Assembly (NCBI GenBank): GCA_001898935.1
Contig: MKVT01000013.1
Coordinates: forward strand, 248,001-312,000
Source: Paludibacter sp. 47-17
GTDB lineage: Bacteria > Bacteroidota > Bacteroidia > Bacteroidales > Paludibacteraceae
Direction: 5' to 3'
DNA: 64,000 nucleotides
Part shown: piece by piece, positions 35,900 through 45,189 of the stretch
Layout of the letters: each line of letters begins with the position of its first letter
Position numbering within the stretch: position 1 is the first letter of the stretch
The notes under the pieces: model-generated
Database searches by the model: none
Told to the model about the DNA's origin: nothing
Seen by the model: the letters and a program-made list of their open reading frames with translations, nothing else
Program-made: the position numbers and the translations under genes

Positions 35900-37723
35900 T
35901 TAGTTTTTAATTACATTTTCAAGATCACTTATCACACGTGCCGCTTCGGCATACAACTGATCGCGTTGTTGCTGTCCGGCATTGGGTGCATACCGTGCGA
36001 ATTCGCATTCGTTGAGTACCTCGATACAACTTGTTGCAAGACCGGCTTCTACATTCTTTTCCTGTAAAACGGCAATCACCTTTTCCTTGGTGAGTTCGGC
36101 CACAGGAATCGACAGTTTATCGCTCAAATAAGTCCAGATACCCTTCATCAGCTCTTCATAGAAACGATCGGTATTACCCGCTTTCAGCAAACCGAGTGCA
36201 ACCTTGAGCCGTTTACGGGCAATACGGTTGGCCCGTTTATTTTTCATCAGGCTAACATTTGCATTTTCCTTCACCTGCTTACGGAAAACCACAAACAAAA
36301 TGAGTGTAAACAGAGCCGGCAATACATACATCAGCCACGAAACAAAGGCATCGATCAGGTAGTGCGACTCTTTCTGCAGCTTTATTTCGCCGGTTGCAAT
36401 ATAGCGGATATCGCTGCCCAATTGTTTCACATCTTCTTTGCGCGTATAATTACCTACTACAACCGATTCTTCCACCGAGCCATCGCTCTTCAGCACCTGA
36501 ATGGTATAGGCAGGCGAGCTTAATGTTTTATATCGTCCTTCACTCAGATCAAAATAGCTCAACTTGTAAGGGGGGATCTCAAAAGTACCTGCATGCCGCG
36601 GGATAAACATGATCTCGACAGATTTGGTCCCCGACAATCCAGAACCCGATACTTTAAACGAATTGGTTACTTTGGGATCGTACACCTCAAAAGCCTGAGG
36701 AAAATCGATTTCCGGATTTTTGATAAGTTTCAGATTTCCACTCCCCGAGATGGAGAGCTTCAACGTTACCGCTTCGTTTACTTTCAGCTGTTCCGACGAA
36801 ATACTGGAGGTTAAACTCAGCTGTCCGCTTACACCGCTAAAATCGGAAGGGCGGCCCGCAGGAAGCGGCTTCACATTGACTTTAACTCCGGGCACCGATA
36901 TGGTACGGGCAACATTGGAATAGGATTCGAAAAACTCATCAAATATACTGCGAACCTGCTGGCGGCTCTGCACCCTTATTATGGCTTCAAACTCAGCTTT
37001 ATCGATAGTAAGTTCGCCGTTCGACTGAGGGTAAAGTATCATTTCATACAAAATTGCGGTCAGGTAATTTTTACCATTGTAGTTTTCGTAATCCAGTTGC
37101 GTATTCCCTGTTCTTTCGGCTTCCTGTGTCAGGAATCCTTTGAAATCGGGTACCGATTTAGCCGTGTACTGCACCACATCATAGGTAGTATACAATTTAT
37201 AGGTGAGCTTTACGGCTTCCTGTTCGTAAACGGTACTCTTTGAAAGAATGGGCCGGATAAAGAGGTTGTGTGCTGAAATATCGGACGATGCTGCCGACGA
37301 TGATCCGGATGAGGACCCGGAAGATCCGGTTTGTTCGTCGGCCGGAAGCACTTTAATGCTCAAGCCGTTGGATGTATAGCGATTTCCGTCGACGGTTACA
37401 CTTGCCGAAGGAATGGTAAAGGTACCCGTTTTTTGAGGCTGAAGCGTATAGGTGAAGGTAATATTGACCGATGAAGTCATATTACCATTAATAATCTGGG
37501 TACTATAACTTTCCGATTTGAAAGGGCCGGCAAGTATATCAAAGTTGGTTATAGCCGGAGCTCTGAAATCGGCAACCTTTGCATTGGCAGTATACGTTAT
37601 CTGGAAGGGTTTTCCCATAATAACCGTATTGGGGGCCGAAGCCGAAAGCTTCACCTCGGTATTTGCCCGTACCGTCTGTAACGACAGCAGTACAAGCAGC
37701 GGATAGATCCAGTATTTTGCCAT
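35900..37723 (-). CDS. batD: BatD-like oxygen-tolerance protein
   Basis: A 607-residue secreted and membrane-anchored protein. Signal peptide (1-20), several Ig-like beta domains (about 20-440), one membrane helix (about 462-482) and a cytoplasmic helical tail. A serine-rich linker sits near 135-150. BatD is the largest periplasmic part of the Bat complex, linked to aerotolerance in Bacteroides fragilis; its mechanism is unknown. Confidence 0.93.
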   Translation of the reverse strand: MAKYWIYPLLVLLSLQTVRANTEVKLSASAPNTVIMGKPFQITYTANAKVADFRAPAITNFDILAGPFKSESYSTQIINGNMTSSVNITFTYTLQPQKTGTFTIPSASVTVDGNRYTSNGLSIKVLPADEQTGSSGSSSGSSSAASSDISAHNLFIRPILSKSTVYEQEAVKLTYKLYTTYDVVQYTAKSVPDFKGFLTQEAERTGNTQLDYENYNGKNYLTAILYEMILYPQSNGELTIDKAEFEAIIRVQSRQQVRSIFDEFFESYSNVARTISVPGVKVNVKPLPAGRPSDFSGVSGQLSLTSSISSEQLKVNEAVTLKLSISGSGNLKLIKNPEIDFPQAFEVYDPKVTNSFKVSGSGLSGTKSVEIMFIPRHAGTFEIPPYKLSYFDLSEGRYKTLSSPAYTIQVLKSDGSVEESVVVGNYTRKEDVKQLGSDIRYIATGEIKLQKESHYLIDAFVSWLMYVLPALFTLILFVVFRKQVKENANVSLMKNKRANRIARKRLKVALGLLKAGNTDRFYEELMKGIWTYLSDKLSIPVAELTKEKVIAVLQEKNVEAGLATSCIEVLNECEFARYAPNAGQQQRDQLYAEAARVISDLENVIKN

Positions 37724-37764
37724 ATTCTCGTAATTCGTTCAGCGGATGTATTGCTTATTCACTA

Positions 37765-38421
37765 TTACCAATTTTTCTCGGTTCCCTTACGCGACGCTTT
37801 GGGTTGTTTTTTGGCCTTCTCCATCGTTTCTTTCTCATCCTGCATCAGCGCCTGAAGAATTTGCTCGGCCTGCTCTTTCGACATCGCATCATTTTGTTGT
37901 GCCTGCTGCTGTTGCTCCTGTTGTTGTTTATCCTGATCCTGTTTTTGATTCTGATTCTGCGGTTGATTCTGATTTTGCTGAGGCGGCTGATTTTTAAGCA
38001 GATACTGAGCAAAAGCCAGATTATACCTGGTATCGTTGTCGTTGGGATTCAGTTTGAGCGCCTGTTTGTAGGCCTCGATGCTTTCGGCAACCTTTTTCTC
38101 GAGCAGCAAGGCATTACCGGCATTGTGTAATGCCGATGCAAGTTTTAACTTCGAATCGTGTCCGAGCGGTACCGCAGCCTGGTATTGCTGCAAGGCTTCC
38201 TGGTACTTTTGCTGACGAAACAACGCGTTGCCAAGGTTGTAATTCGCCTCGAAAGATTGGCTGTTTTTAAGTAAACCTTTACGGTATTCGATTTCGGCTT
38301 CAGTATATTTCTGAGCTTTAAAATTCTTATTTCCCGCCTTTATCGGTGCATTCTCGTCCTGGGCCCAGCTCGGCGCAAGGGCCAGCGAAAGAACTACCGA
38401 GAGTATTATTTCCTTACGCAT
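37765..38421 (-). CDS. batC: BatC-like TPR protein
   Basis: A 218-residue periplasmic protein with a signal peptide (1-20), about three TPR repeats (25-140) and a Gln/Asn-rich low-complexity stretch (about 146-178), then a charged tail. It overlaps batB by 8 bases. TPRs suggest it holds the VWA proteins together. Confidence 0.88.
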   Translation of the reverse strand: MRKEIILSVVLSLALAPSWAQDENAPIKAGNKNFKAQKYTEAEIEYRKGLLKNSQSFEANYNLGNALFRQQKYQEALQQYQAAVPLGHDSKLKLASALHNAGNALLLEKKVAESIEAYKQALKLNPNDNDTRYNLAFAQYLLKNQPPQQNQNQPQNQNQKQDQDKQQQEQQQQAQQNDAMSKEQAEQILQALMQDEKETMEKAKKQPKASRKGTEKNW

Positions 38422-39466
38422 TCGTATCCCTCCCCATTCTTTCCTTTAAATCAAATATCTTCATCCGGCTCAATCGCTTATTGATACGTTCGTAAACGAA
38501 ATATTCGATCAACAACAGCAAAAGCGCCAGTATGGCAAACGATTGGAACTGTTCGTTGAAATCCGAATATACGGTCGCCGAAATTTCCGACTTTGCCAGT
38601 TTATCTAATTCGTCGATTATGGTGCTATAGGCCGTATTGCTATTATCGGCACGCACATACACCCCTTTCCCGCCGAGTGCGATCTCCTTACACATCTCCT
38701 CGTTCAGCTTCGAAACCACGACATTTCCCTGGTTATCTTTCAGAAAACTCATCGAGCCCTCCAGAGGAATAGGTCCACCTTCGGGGCGTCCCATACCGAT
38801 TACATGCACCGCGATTTTTTTATCCTGCGCCAGCTTTGCGGCTTCAACCGCATTATCTTCGTGGTTTTCGCCGTCGGTAATGAGCACAATGGCTTTTGAG
38901 GCCTGGCTATTGGCATTAAACGAATTGACTGCCAGCTCAATGGCAGAACCGATTGCCGTACCCTGACGGGCAATAAGTTTCGGGGAGATGGAATTCAGGA
39001 ACATCTTTGCCGACACATAATCGGCAGTTATCGGTAATTGAGTAAACGCATCACCGGCAAAGACGACCATCCCTATTTTATCGTTTTCCATCCGGTCGAT
39101 CATCCGCGACAATACCTGTTTCGACTTGTCGAGCCGGCTTGGCTGAATATCCTGAGCCATCATCGAGTTGGAAATATCGAGTACGATTATCACTTCAATT
39201 CCCTGGCGTTTGACTTCTTGTGTCTTGGTGCCAAACTGCGGGCGGGCCAACACCACTACGACAAGGAAAAAAGCGATCATTTGCAGGCTGAACTTCACTA
39301 CCGGCCGCACCCGCGACACATTGGGCATTAATTGCGCCAATATATCGGGATCGCCAAACATACGTATATTCTTACGCTGCTTCATGCGACGGTATATGAA
39401 GATTACGGCCATCAGGGGGATAATAGCCAGTAAAAATAAATATTCCGGATCTGCAAATCTAAACAT
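38414..39466 (-). CDS. batB: BatB-like VWA-domain membrane protein
   Basis: A 350-residue protein with membrane helices at the N-terminus (about 9-25 and 58-76), a periplasmic von Willebrand A domain (about 90-285) with the metal site LDISNSM, and a C-terminal helix (about 309-327). It is the second VWA protein of the operon, 19 bases downstream of batA. Confidence 0.92.
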   Translation of the reverse strand: MFRFADPEYLFLLAIIPLMAVIFIYRRMKQRKNIRMFGDPDILAQLMPNVSRVRPVVKFSLQMIAFFLVVVVLARPQFGTKTQEVKRQGIEVIIVLDISNSMMAQDIQPSRLDKSKQVLSRMIDRMENDKIGMVVFAGDAFTQLPITADYVSAKMFLNSISPKLIARQGTAIGSAIELAVNSFNANSQASKAIVLITDGENHEDNAVEAAKLAQDKKIAVHVIGMGRPEGGPIPLEGSMSFLKDNQGNVVVSKLNEEMCKEIALGGKGVYVRADNSNTAYSTIIDELDKLAKSEISATVYSDFNEQFQSFAILALLLLLIEYFVYERINKRLSRMKIFDLKERMGRDTNA

Positions 39467-39484
39467 ATCTTTGTAGTTTTACTA

Positions 39485-40468
39485 TCAGGGAATTTTTCGC
39501 AAATATACATTACGCACCAGTAATTCGGCAATCAGCAGAATCAGCGCTGCCAGCGCAAACACGAAATACTCTTCGTATTTTTTATTGAACTCCCTTACAT
39601 TAATCTTGGTTTTCTCCATCTGGTCGATTTCGGCATATATATTCCGCAACTTCTCGTTGTTGGTCGCCCTGAAGTATTGGCCTCCCGTCATTTCAGCAAT
39701 CTCCTTCAAGGGTTTCTCGTCAAATGCCGATTCAATTTGCTGGTATTGCTGACCCAGTGGAGTTTGAACAGGAATATTCACCTTACCATACGATCCGACA
39801 CCAATCGTATAGACCCTTATTTCAAGCGCCTTCGCAAGTTCTCCGGCCGACACCGGCGCTATATCGCCACGGTTATTATCACCATCGGTTAAAAGAATGA
39901 CCACTTTCGATTTTGCCGTACTCTCTTTCAGCCGGTTCACTGCATTGGCAAGGCCTTGTCCGATCGCTGTTCCGTCTTCAATCATGCCGTAATTAATGCT
40001 GTTGAAGAGGTTGACCAATACGGCATGATCGGTCGTGAGCGGACATTGGGTGAAACTCTTTCCCGCAAAAAGCACTAACCCTATATTATCGTTGGGCCGG
40101 GAAAGAATAAATTCGTTGGCTACGGTTTTCGAAGCTTCCAGCCGGTTGGGGCGGAAATCCTCCGCCAGCATCGAACCGGAAATATCCATTGCAATCATTA
40201 TATCGATCCCCTCCGTGTTTTCGGTACGCCACGAGTTCGACGACTGCGGACGGGCAATGGCCACAATAAGCAGGGCTACGGCCACAAACCGGAGGAAAAA
40301 GGGCAGGTTAACGAGCTTCACTCTTAAACTCCGGGGGAATTCGCCCAGGTTACGATGCGACGATATCTGCAAACTGGCATCCGAATGATGCAGTTCCTTC
40401 AGGTACCAATACACCATGGGTATCAGGACGAGCAGTCCAAGTAAATATTCTGGATTATGAAACGTCAT
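39485..40468 (-). CDS. batA: BatA-like VWA-domain membrane protein
   Basis: A 327-residue paralogue of BatB, with N-terminal helices (about 8-24 and 58-74), a VWA domain with MDISGSM and TDGDNN, and a C-terminal helix (about 304-322). It overlaps the preceding gene by 14 bases. Such VWA pairs probably form metal-dependent protein contacts in the inner membrane. Confidence 0.93.
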   Translation of the reverse strand: MTFHNPEYLLGLLVLIPMVYWYLKELHHSDASLQISSHRNLGEFPRSLRVKLVNLPFFLRFVAVALLIVAIARPQSSNSWRTENTEGIDIMIAMDISGSMLAEDFRPNRLEASKTVANEFILSRPNDNIGLVLFAGKSFTQCPLTTDHAVLVNLFNSINYGMIEDGTAIGQGLANAVNRLKESTAKSKVVILLTDGDNNRGDIAPVSAGELAKALEIRVYTIGVGSYGKVNIPVQTPLGQQYQQIESAFDEKPLKEIAEMTGGQYFRATNNEKLRNIYAEIDQMEKTKINVREFNKKYEEYFVFALAALILLIAELLVRNVYLRKIP

Positions 40469-41420
40469 CTTCTTTCTTCTCCTCTGTTTTAGTCAGGTTT
40501 ACAAATTCAATGGCGTTACTCATACTCGATTCGTTTTCGGCAGGAGTTGCATACCACTTGGCAAACTTTACCAAATCGGCTAATTGTAAAAGTTGCTGCA
40601 AACGGGTGTACGCTTCTTTATTCTCTTTACGTAAGGCAACCAGATGGCCCAACATTTCATCGGAGGTCAACTCCGGAGCAGGGATTAAAAATGTCAATTC
40701 AATATACTCTCTTACAATATCGGTTAAGTGAGTATAATACTCTTTCTGCCTGTTTTGCTGCCACAATCGTTCTTCATTTAATGCTGCCAGTTTCGATAAT
40801 GCAATTTCGTATGCCGGCACTGTACTCTCTGCAACCACCTGTGGAACAGCGGGTTTCTTTTTCAACAATTTCGACAGCAGATAAACCGCCGCAGCTCCGA
40901 ATACAACCATCAGCAGCCACGGAAGCACCGCTTTCAGCCACTGCTTCCAACTAAACGGAGGCTCCATCACATCCTTGATATCGGTTATGGCATTGGCTGC
41001 AGTATCGATCTCAAACGGTTGGATCACTTTCAACGACACTGGATTGGACCAGACCGTATCGGTAGTGCCCGATTGAACGAAAGGATAAGCCGGAATCAGA
41101 TAGAGCGAATCGGTGAAGGAAGTTACTAAATACGACTGATTAATCACCTGATGACCATCGGCCGATAAAGTGGTGTCGAGTTGAACCGGTTCAACCAGCT
41201 CGATGCCCTTTACAAGGGTTTCCGAAAAAACCGGCGCTTGCACCCACTGACCGGGCTGCTGGGTAATTTCAAACCGAATACGGGTCTGCTGACCAATCCA
41301 TATCTGTGTCGAGTCGATCGTGGTCTGTACACTGACCTTTTGTGCAGCCAGTGGCAACGCGAGCAGCATACCGGCAATCAAAAAGCGCTGTACCATTCTT
41401 ATCCTCATCTTCTTGTTCAT
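40455..41420 (-). CDS. Bat-operon membrane protein of unknown function
   Basis: A 321-residue protein with a signal peptide (about 1-27), a beta-rich periplasmic domain resembling part of BatD (about 28-140), a membrane helix (about 165-187) and a cytoplasmic helical domain of about 110 residues (YTHLTDIVREYIELTFLIP). It is in the usual place between DUF58 and batA and is conserved there in Bacteroidota. The tail resembles the helical end of BatD, so it may be a shorter paralogue. Confidence 0.8.
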   Translation of the reverse strand: MNKKMRIRMVQRFLIAGMLLALPLAAQKVSVQTTIDSTQIWIGQQTRIRFEITQQPGQWVQAPVFSETLVKGIELVEPVQLDTTLSADGHQVINQSYLVTSFTDSLYLIPAYPFVQSGTTDTVWSNPVSLKVIQPFEIDTAANAITDIKDVMEPPFSWKQWLKAVLPWLLMVVFGAAAVYLLSKLLKKKPAVPQVVAESTVPAYEIALSKLAALNEERLWQQNRQKEYYTHLTDIVREYIELTFLIPAPELTSDEMLGHLVALRKENKEAYTRLQQLLQLADLVKFAKWYATPAENESSMSNAIEFVNLTKTEEKKEDDVS

Positions 41421-41452
41421 TTCACATTCCCCCGGTTAGCTTACTAAGTTCC

Positions 41453-42319
41453 TCAGGCTCTCATCCTGAAAAGCTTCATCAATGACTTTACATAATCGTC
41501 GGAAGTACTCATCGACACCGAATCGACCCCCGAACGCGTGAACGTTTTTTGTAATTCGAGCTGGCTCTGTCCCCAGGCATTTTTATAAGACTTACGAAGG
41601 CGCACGTCCGAGGTATCCACCCACATCCGTTCGCCGGTTTCGGCATCTTTTAATTTCACCAATCCTACGTCGGGCATCTCGGTTTCGCGGATATCGAACA
41701 CCTGTAACGCCACTACGTCGTGCTTGCGATTGGCTATAGTCAGTTCCTTCTCAAAGCCGCTATCCATAAAATCGGAAATAAGAAAAGCCGTGGAGCGTTT
41801 TTTAATTGAATTCGTAAAATACCTGAGTGCTTCCGACAGATCGGTACGGGTACTTTCGGGACGAAAATCGATCATTTCACGGATAATATGGAGCACATGT
41901 TTACGGCCCTTCTTAGGCGGAATAAACTTCTCGATCTTATCGGAAAAGAAAATAACCCCGATTTTATCGTTGTTCTGTATGGTCGAAAATGCGAGCGTGG
42001 CCGCTACTTCGGTCACCACCTCCATTTTCAGACGCGAAACCGTACCGAAAACCCGGCTTCCCGATACATCGACGAGCAACATCACCGTCAGTTCACGTTC
42101 TTCTTCAAAGATCTTAACGTAGGGATGTCCAAAACGGGCGGTTACATTCCAGTCGATCGACCTTACGTCGTCGCCATACTGGTATTCACGTACCTCGGCA
42201 AAGGTCATACCCCGGCCTTTAAAGGCCGAATGGTATTGCCCTGCAAAGATATGATTGGACAAACCGCGGGTTTTGATCTCAATCTTGCGTACCTTTTGTA
42301 TGATTTCGCTGGTTTCCAT
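41453..42319 (-). CDS. DUF58 domain protein
   Basis: A 288-residue cytosolic VWA-like protein of the DUF58 family that pairs with MoxR ATPases. The family signature is GRGMTFAEVREYQYGDDVRSIDWN in the first third (for example YQYGDDVRSIDWN) and the metal-site-like VDVSGSRVFG. It is 11 bases from moxR. Probable role: adaptor of the MoxR chaperone. Confidence 0.92.
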   Translation of the reverse strand: METSEIIQKVRKIEIKTRGLSNHIFAGQYHSAFKGRGMTFAEVREYQYGDDVRSIDWNVTARFGHPYVKIFEEERELTVMLLVDVSGSRVFGTVSRLKMEVVTEVAATLAFSTIQNNDKIGVIFFSDKIEKFIPPKKGRKHVLHIIREMIDFRPESTRTDLSEALRYFTNSIKKRSTAFLISDFMDSGFEKELTIANRKHDVVALQVFDIRETEMPDVGLVKLKDAETGERMWVDTSDVRLRKSYKNAWGQSQLELQKTFTRSGVDSVSMSTSDDYVKSLMKLFRMRA

Positions 42320-42330
42320 AGCCGGATCGA

Positions 42331-43326
42331 TCAGGGCACTTCTACTGAATTCAGAATTTCGGTAATAATTTCGTCGGAAGTCATATTATTTGCCTCGGCT
42401 TCGTAGCTCAAACCGATACGGTGGCGGAGTACGTCGTAACATACCGCACGTACGTCTTCGGGAATGACATAACCACGGCGTTTGATAAATGCATAGGCAC
42501 GTGCGGCCAACGCCAGGTTGATCGATGCACGCGGGGATGCTCCGAACGCGATCATTTCTTTCAGGTTTTTCAATCCGTAATCGCTCGGGAAACGGGTAGC
42601 AAAAACGATATCGATAATATAGCGCTCGATCTTTTCGTCGATATACACCTGGCGAACCACTTCACGGGCAGCCATTATATCGTCGGGCGATAATACCGGT
42701 GCAACCTGAGGTTTGTCTTTTTTCAGATTTTGCCGGATAATCAGCTTTTCTTCTTCTTTCTTCGGATAGTTGATCACCACCTTCAACATGAAACGGTCGA
42801 CCTGTGCTTCGGGAAGCGGATAGGTACCTTCCTGTTCGATCGGGTTTTGAGTAGCCATGACCAGAAAAGGTTTCGGCAGCGGGTAAGTATGCTCGCCGAT
42901 GGTCACCTGACGCTCTTGCATGGCTTCCAGCAAGGCACTTTGTACTTTGGCCGGAGCACGGTTGATTTCGTCGGCCAATACCAGGTTGGCAAATACCGGC
43001 CCCTTACGGATACTGAACTCTTCCTTCTTCTGACTGTAAATCATCGTACCGATAACATCGGCCGGCAGCAGATCGGGAGTGAACTGGATACGGCTGTAAT
43101 CGCCTTTGATTAAATCGGCAAGTGTTTTGATTGCTAAGGTCTTAGCCAACCCGGGCACCCCCTCCAACAGGATATGACCATCGGCCAGTAAACCAATCAA
43201 CAGGGATTCGACCAAATGCTTCTGGCCTACAATCACTTTATCCATCCCCATTATCAACGTATCCACGAACGAACTCTGACGCTCTATTTTCTCGTTAAGT
43301 TCCCGTATATCAACAGATTGCTCCAT
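42331..43326 (-). CDS. MoxR-family AAA+ ATPase
   Basis: A 331-residue AAA+ chaperone. Walker A GVPGLAKT, Walker B LVLADEINRAP, sensor segment MATQNPIEQEGTYPLPEAQ (MATQNPIEQEG) and arginine-finger regions are present. MoxR ATPases help mature VWA or cofactor proteins. This is the first gene of the Bat operon; a -7 element TACATTTG lies at 43363-43370 on the minus strand. Confidence 0.95.
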   Translation of the reverse strand: MEQSVDIRELNEKIERQSSFVDTLIMGMDKVIVGQKHLVESLLIGLLADGHILLEGVPGLAKTLAIKTLADLIKGDYSRIQFTPDLLPADVIGTMIYSQKKEEFSIRKGPVFANLVLADEINRAPAKVQSALLEAMQERQVTIGEHTYPLPKPFLVMATQNPIEQEGTYPLPEAQVDRFMLKVVINYPKKEEEKLIIRQNLKKDKPQVAPVLSPDDIMAAREVVRQVYIDEKIERYIIDIVFATRFPSDYGLKNLKEMIAFGASPRASINLALAARAYAFIKRRGYVIPEDVRAVCYDVLRHRIGLSYEAEANNMTSDEIITEILNSVEVP

Positions 43327-43463
43327 ATGCTTTAAAATGTCTGTATTTTAAAAAAAGTGGAACAAATGTACTATAAATACGATAGTTAAAAGTATGGTTT
43401 AATAACAATTAACGTCATTTTTAATAAATAAGGACAGAACCTGACGATCAGTATTTAATTCTC

Positions 43464-44900
43464 TTATTTTTTTATGTATTCGTCGTGAAGCCGCAGTGCA
43501 TACTCGATACAACGCGGATTATTCTTGTCGATCAAACGGGCGTCAACAAGCGGGATTTTCAGGACCATTCCGGTTGCAATATCGTCGGGATGTTTCAACA
43601 AATTCCGGTTCGCCTCATAGATATACACCCAAAATTCTTTTGCTCCGTAATGCCGCTCCGATATACGGGTAATCCGGCTGCCGTCGCGCACTGTTTCTGA
43701 GGCTATAAACTCGGTATACTTCCTGGGAGTATCGAATAATTGCTGTAATGTATCGACCGGCTCTGCTACGGTTACGGTAGTGTCCATCGTCGCCGAATCG
43801 GCCGGCAGCGAATCCGGAACAAGACGGCCATCGTCGGTAATCACCGCATCTTGCGGAACCTCAATCATATTGATAGTTTCCACCTTGCCGACAGGCCAGT
43901 GAAATTCGGGCAGCAGCCCCATTGTATGAAGCACATAAACACCGGCTCCACCCACGAATAAACCAAGCAACAACATGAGCCAGTTGTAATTCCGCGACTT
44001 TTTCCGCACCCTGACCGGTGGAATATCCGCCGGGGCCTGTACGACCTCGGGAATAACCCGTGCCGGTTGCGGACGGGCTCTTTCCGCAACAACCGGAGGA
44101 ACAATCTCCTCCTCTTCTTCTTCCACCACCGGCTTGTTGAGGGATGTAAACGGCAAAACAAAATCATCCTCTTCATCATCGGTATCCTCTTCGTCGGCTT
44201 CAACAACCGGAGGCGGTCCTGCAGGAACCACAGGTCCCGGCCGGCGGGGCTTCGTTTCCCCTGAGGCTTGTACCGGTTTGCCGGGAGCAGGCTCCACCGG
44301 CTCTTCCACTGCCGGCACTTCGATCGCCGCCGCAGGCTGTTCAACAGCCGCCGCAGGCTTTTGCGCAGGAATTTCCTCGTCGATCAGTACAGGATGGTTG
44401 ACCGGCTTCCGCACTCCGCCCATCAGGTTCATCTCGGCCAGTATATCTTTAATTTCGATCGCCTGTTCGGTAATTGTCCGCATTGCATCGGCCAGCTTGC
44501 GCGGATCTTCCATTTCCTTCATGATTTCCTCCTCTACCACTTCCACTTCCTCTTCATCCATTTCTTCCGGCTCCGAAGCCCCCAGCACTACCGGCTGCAG
44601 ATGGGCGTAAGGCGCATTTACCAACTCCTTCAGCTCAGGTTCGGGAGTAAACGAAATCTTGTAATATCCGTCGATAATTATATCCTCCGAAGTGTTTACG
44701 TCCACACTCTTCCGGGGTTCGTTCCACTGAAGTTTAAAAGATCCTAATCCTTTAATCTTCAACACATCATTGGCCAACAGCTGCTCCTCCATCACCTCGA
44801 TAAGCGCCTGAATAAAAGCTTCGGCGTCTTTCGCTGCCACCGATAAATGGGTTGCCAGCAGCGCTGCCAGTTCACTGGTATTGATCCGGTCTTTACTCAT
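43464..44900 (-). CDS. HU-like DNA-binding, transmembrane, LysM protein
   Basis: A 478-residue protein with an unusual order. Residues 1-95 form an HU/IHF-like domain (KIKGLGSFKL). A long acidic and Pro/Ala/Glu-rich linker follows (about 110-295). A basic patch (RVRKKSRNY) precedes one membrane helix (about 305-328), placing the N-terminus inside. The rest is periplasmic, with a LysM-like domain at about 402-452 (ISERHYGAKEFWVYIYEANR). It could tie DNA to the cell wall. The start overlaps the HU gene by 8 bases. Confidence 0.85.
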   Translation of the reverse strand: MSKDRINTSELAALLATHLSVAAKDAEAFIQALIEVMEEQLLANDVLKIKGLGSFKLQWNEPRKSVDVNTSEDIIIDGYYKISFTPEPELKELVNAPYAHLQPVVLGASEPEEMDEEEVEVVEEEIMKEMEDPRKLADAMRTITEQAIEIKDILAEMNLMGGVRKPVNHPVLIDEEIPAQKPAAAVEQPAAAIEVPAVEEPVEPAPGKPVQASGETKPRRPGPVVPAGPPPVVEADEEDTDDEEDDFVLPFTSLNKPVVEEEEEEIVPPVVAERARPQPARVIPEVVQAPADIPPVRVRKKSRNYNWLMLLLGLFVGGAGVYVLHTMGLLPEFHWPVGKVETINMIEVPQDAVITDDGRLVPDSLPADSATMDTTVTVAEPVDTLQQLFDTPRKYTEFIASETVRDGSRITRISERHYGAKEFWVYIYEANRNLLKHPDDIATGMVLKIPLVDARLIDKNNPRCIEYALRLHDEYIKK

Positions 44901-45183
44901 GGTGCGGAATCTCTTTTAATTTCGACTTAATGGCTGCACTTTGCTTAAAGCCAACCACCTGCTTGGGTGGCACAATGGTTCGCACCTTGGTCATGGGATG
45001 CACCGACAGACGCTCTTCTTTGCGTTTCACCTCGAGCAGCCCGAGTCCCTGCAAAGCCACCGACTGTCCGTCGGCCAGACGGGACTTAACGACTTCTACT
45101 GCTCCATTTAGCAGTTTTTCAACAGCCGGCTCCGAACGATCGAGCTTCACGGCAATAGCAGTAATTAATTCCTTGTGCTTCAT
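44893..45183 (-). CDS. HU-family DNA-binding protein
   Basis: A 96-residue HU/IHF-fold protein. The N-terminal helices (LITAIAVKLDRSEPAVEKLL) and the strand segment VALQGLGLLEVKRKEER fit the family; the beta arm VHPMTKVRTIVPPKQVVGFK carries the usual Pro tip region. It is cotranscribed with rimO (6 bases) and the HU-LysM gene, so it may dimerise with that protein. Confidence 0.88.
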   Translation of the reverse strand: MKHKELITAIAVKLDRSEPAVEKLLNGAVEVVKSRLADGQSVALQGLGLLEVKRKEERLSVHPMTKVRTIVPPKQVVGFKQSAAIKSKLKEIPHHE

Positions 45184-45189
45184 ATTTCT

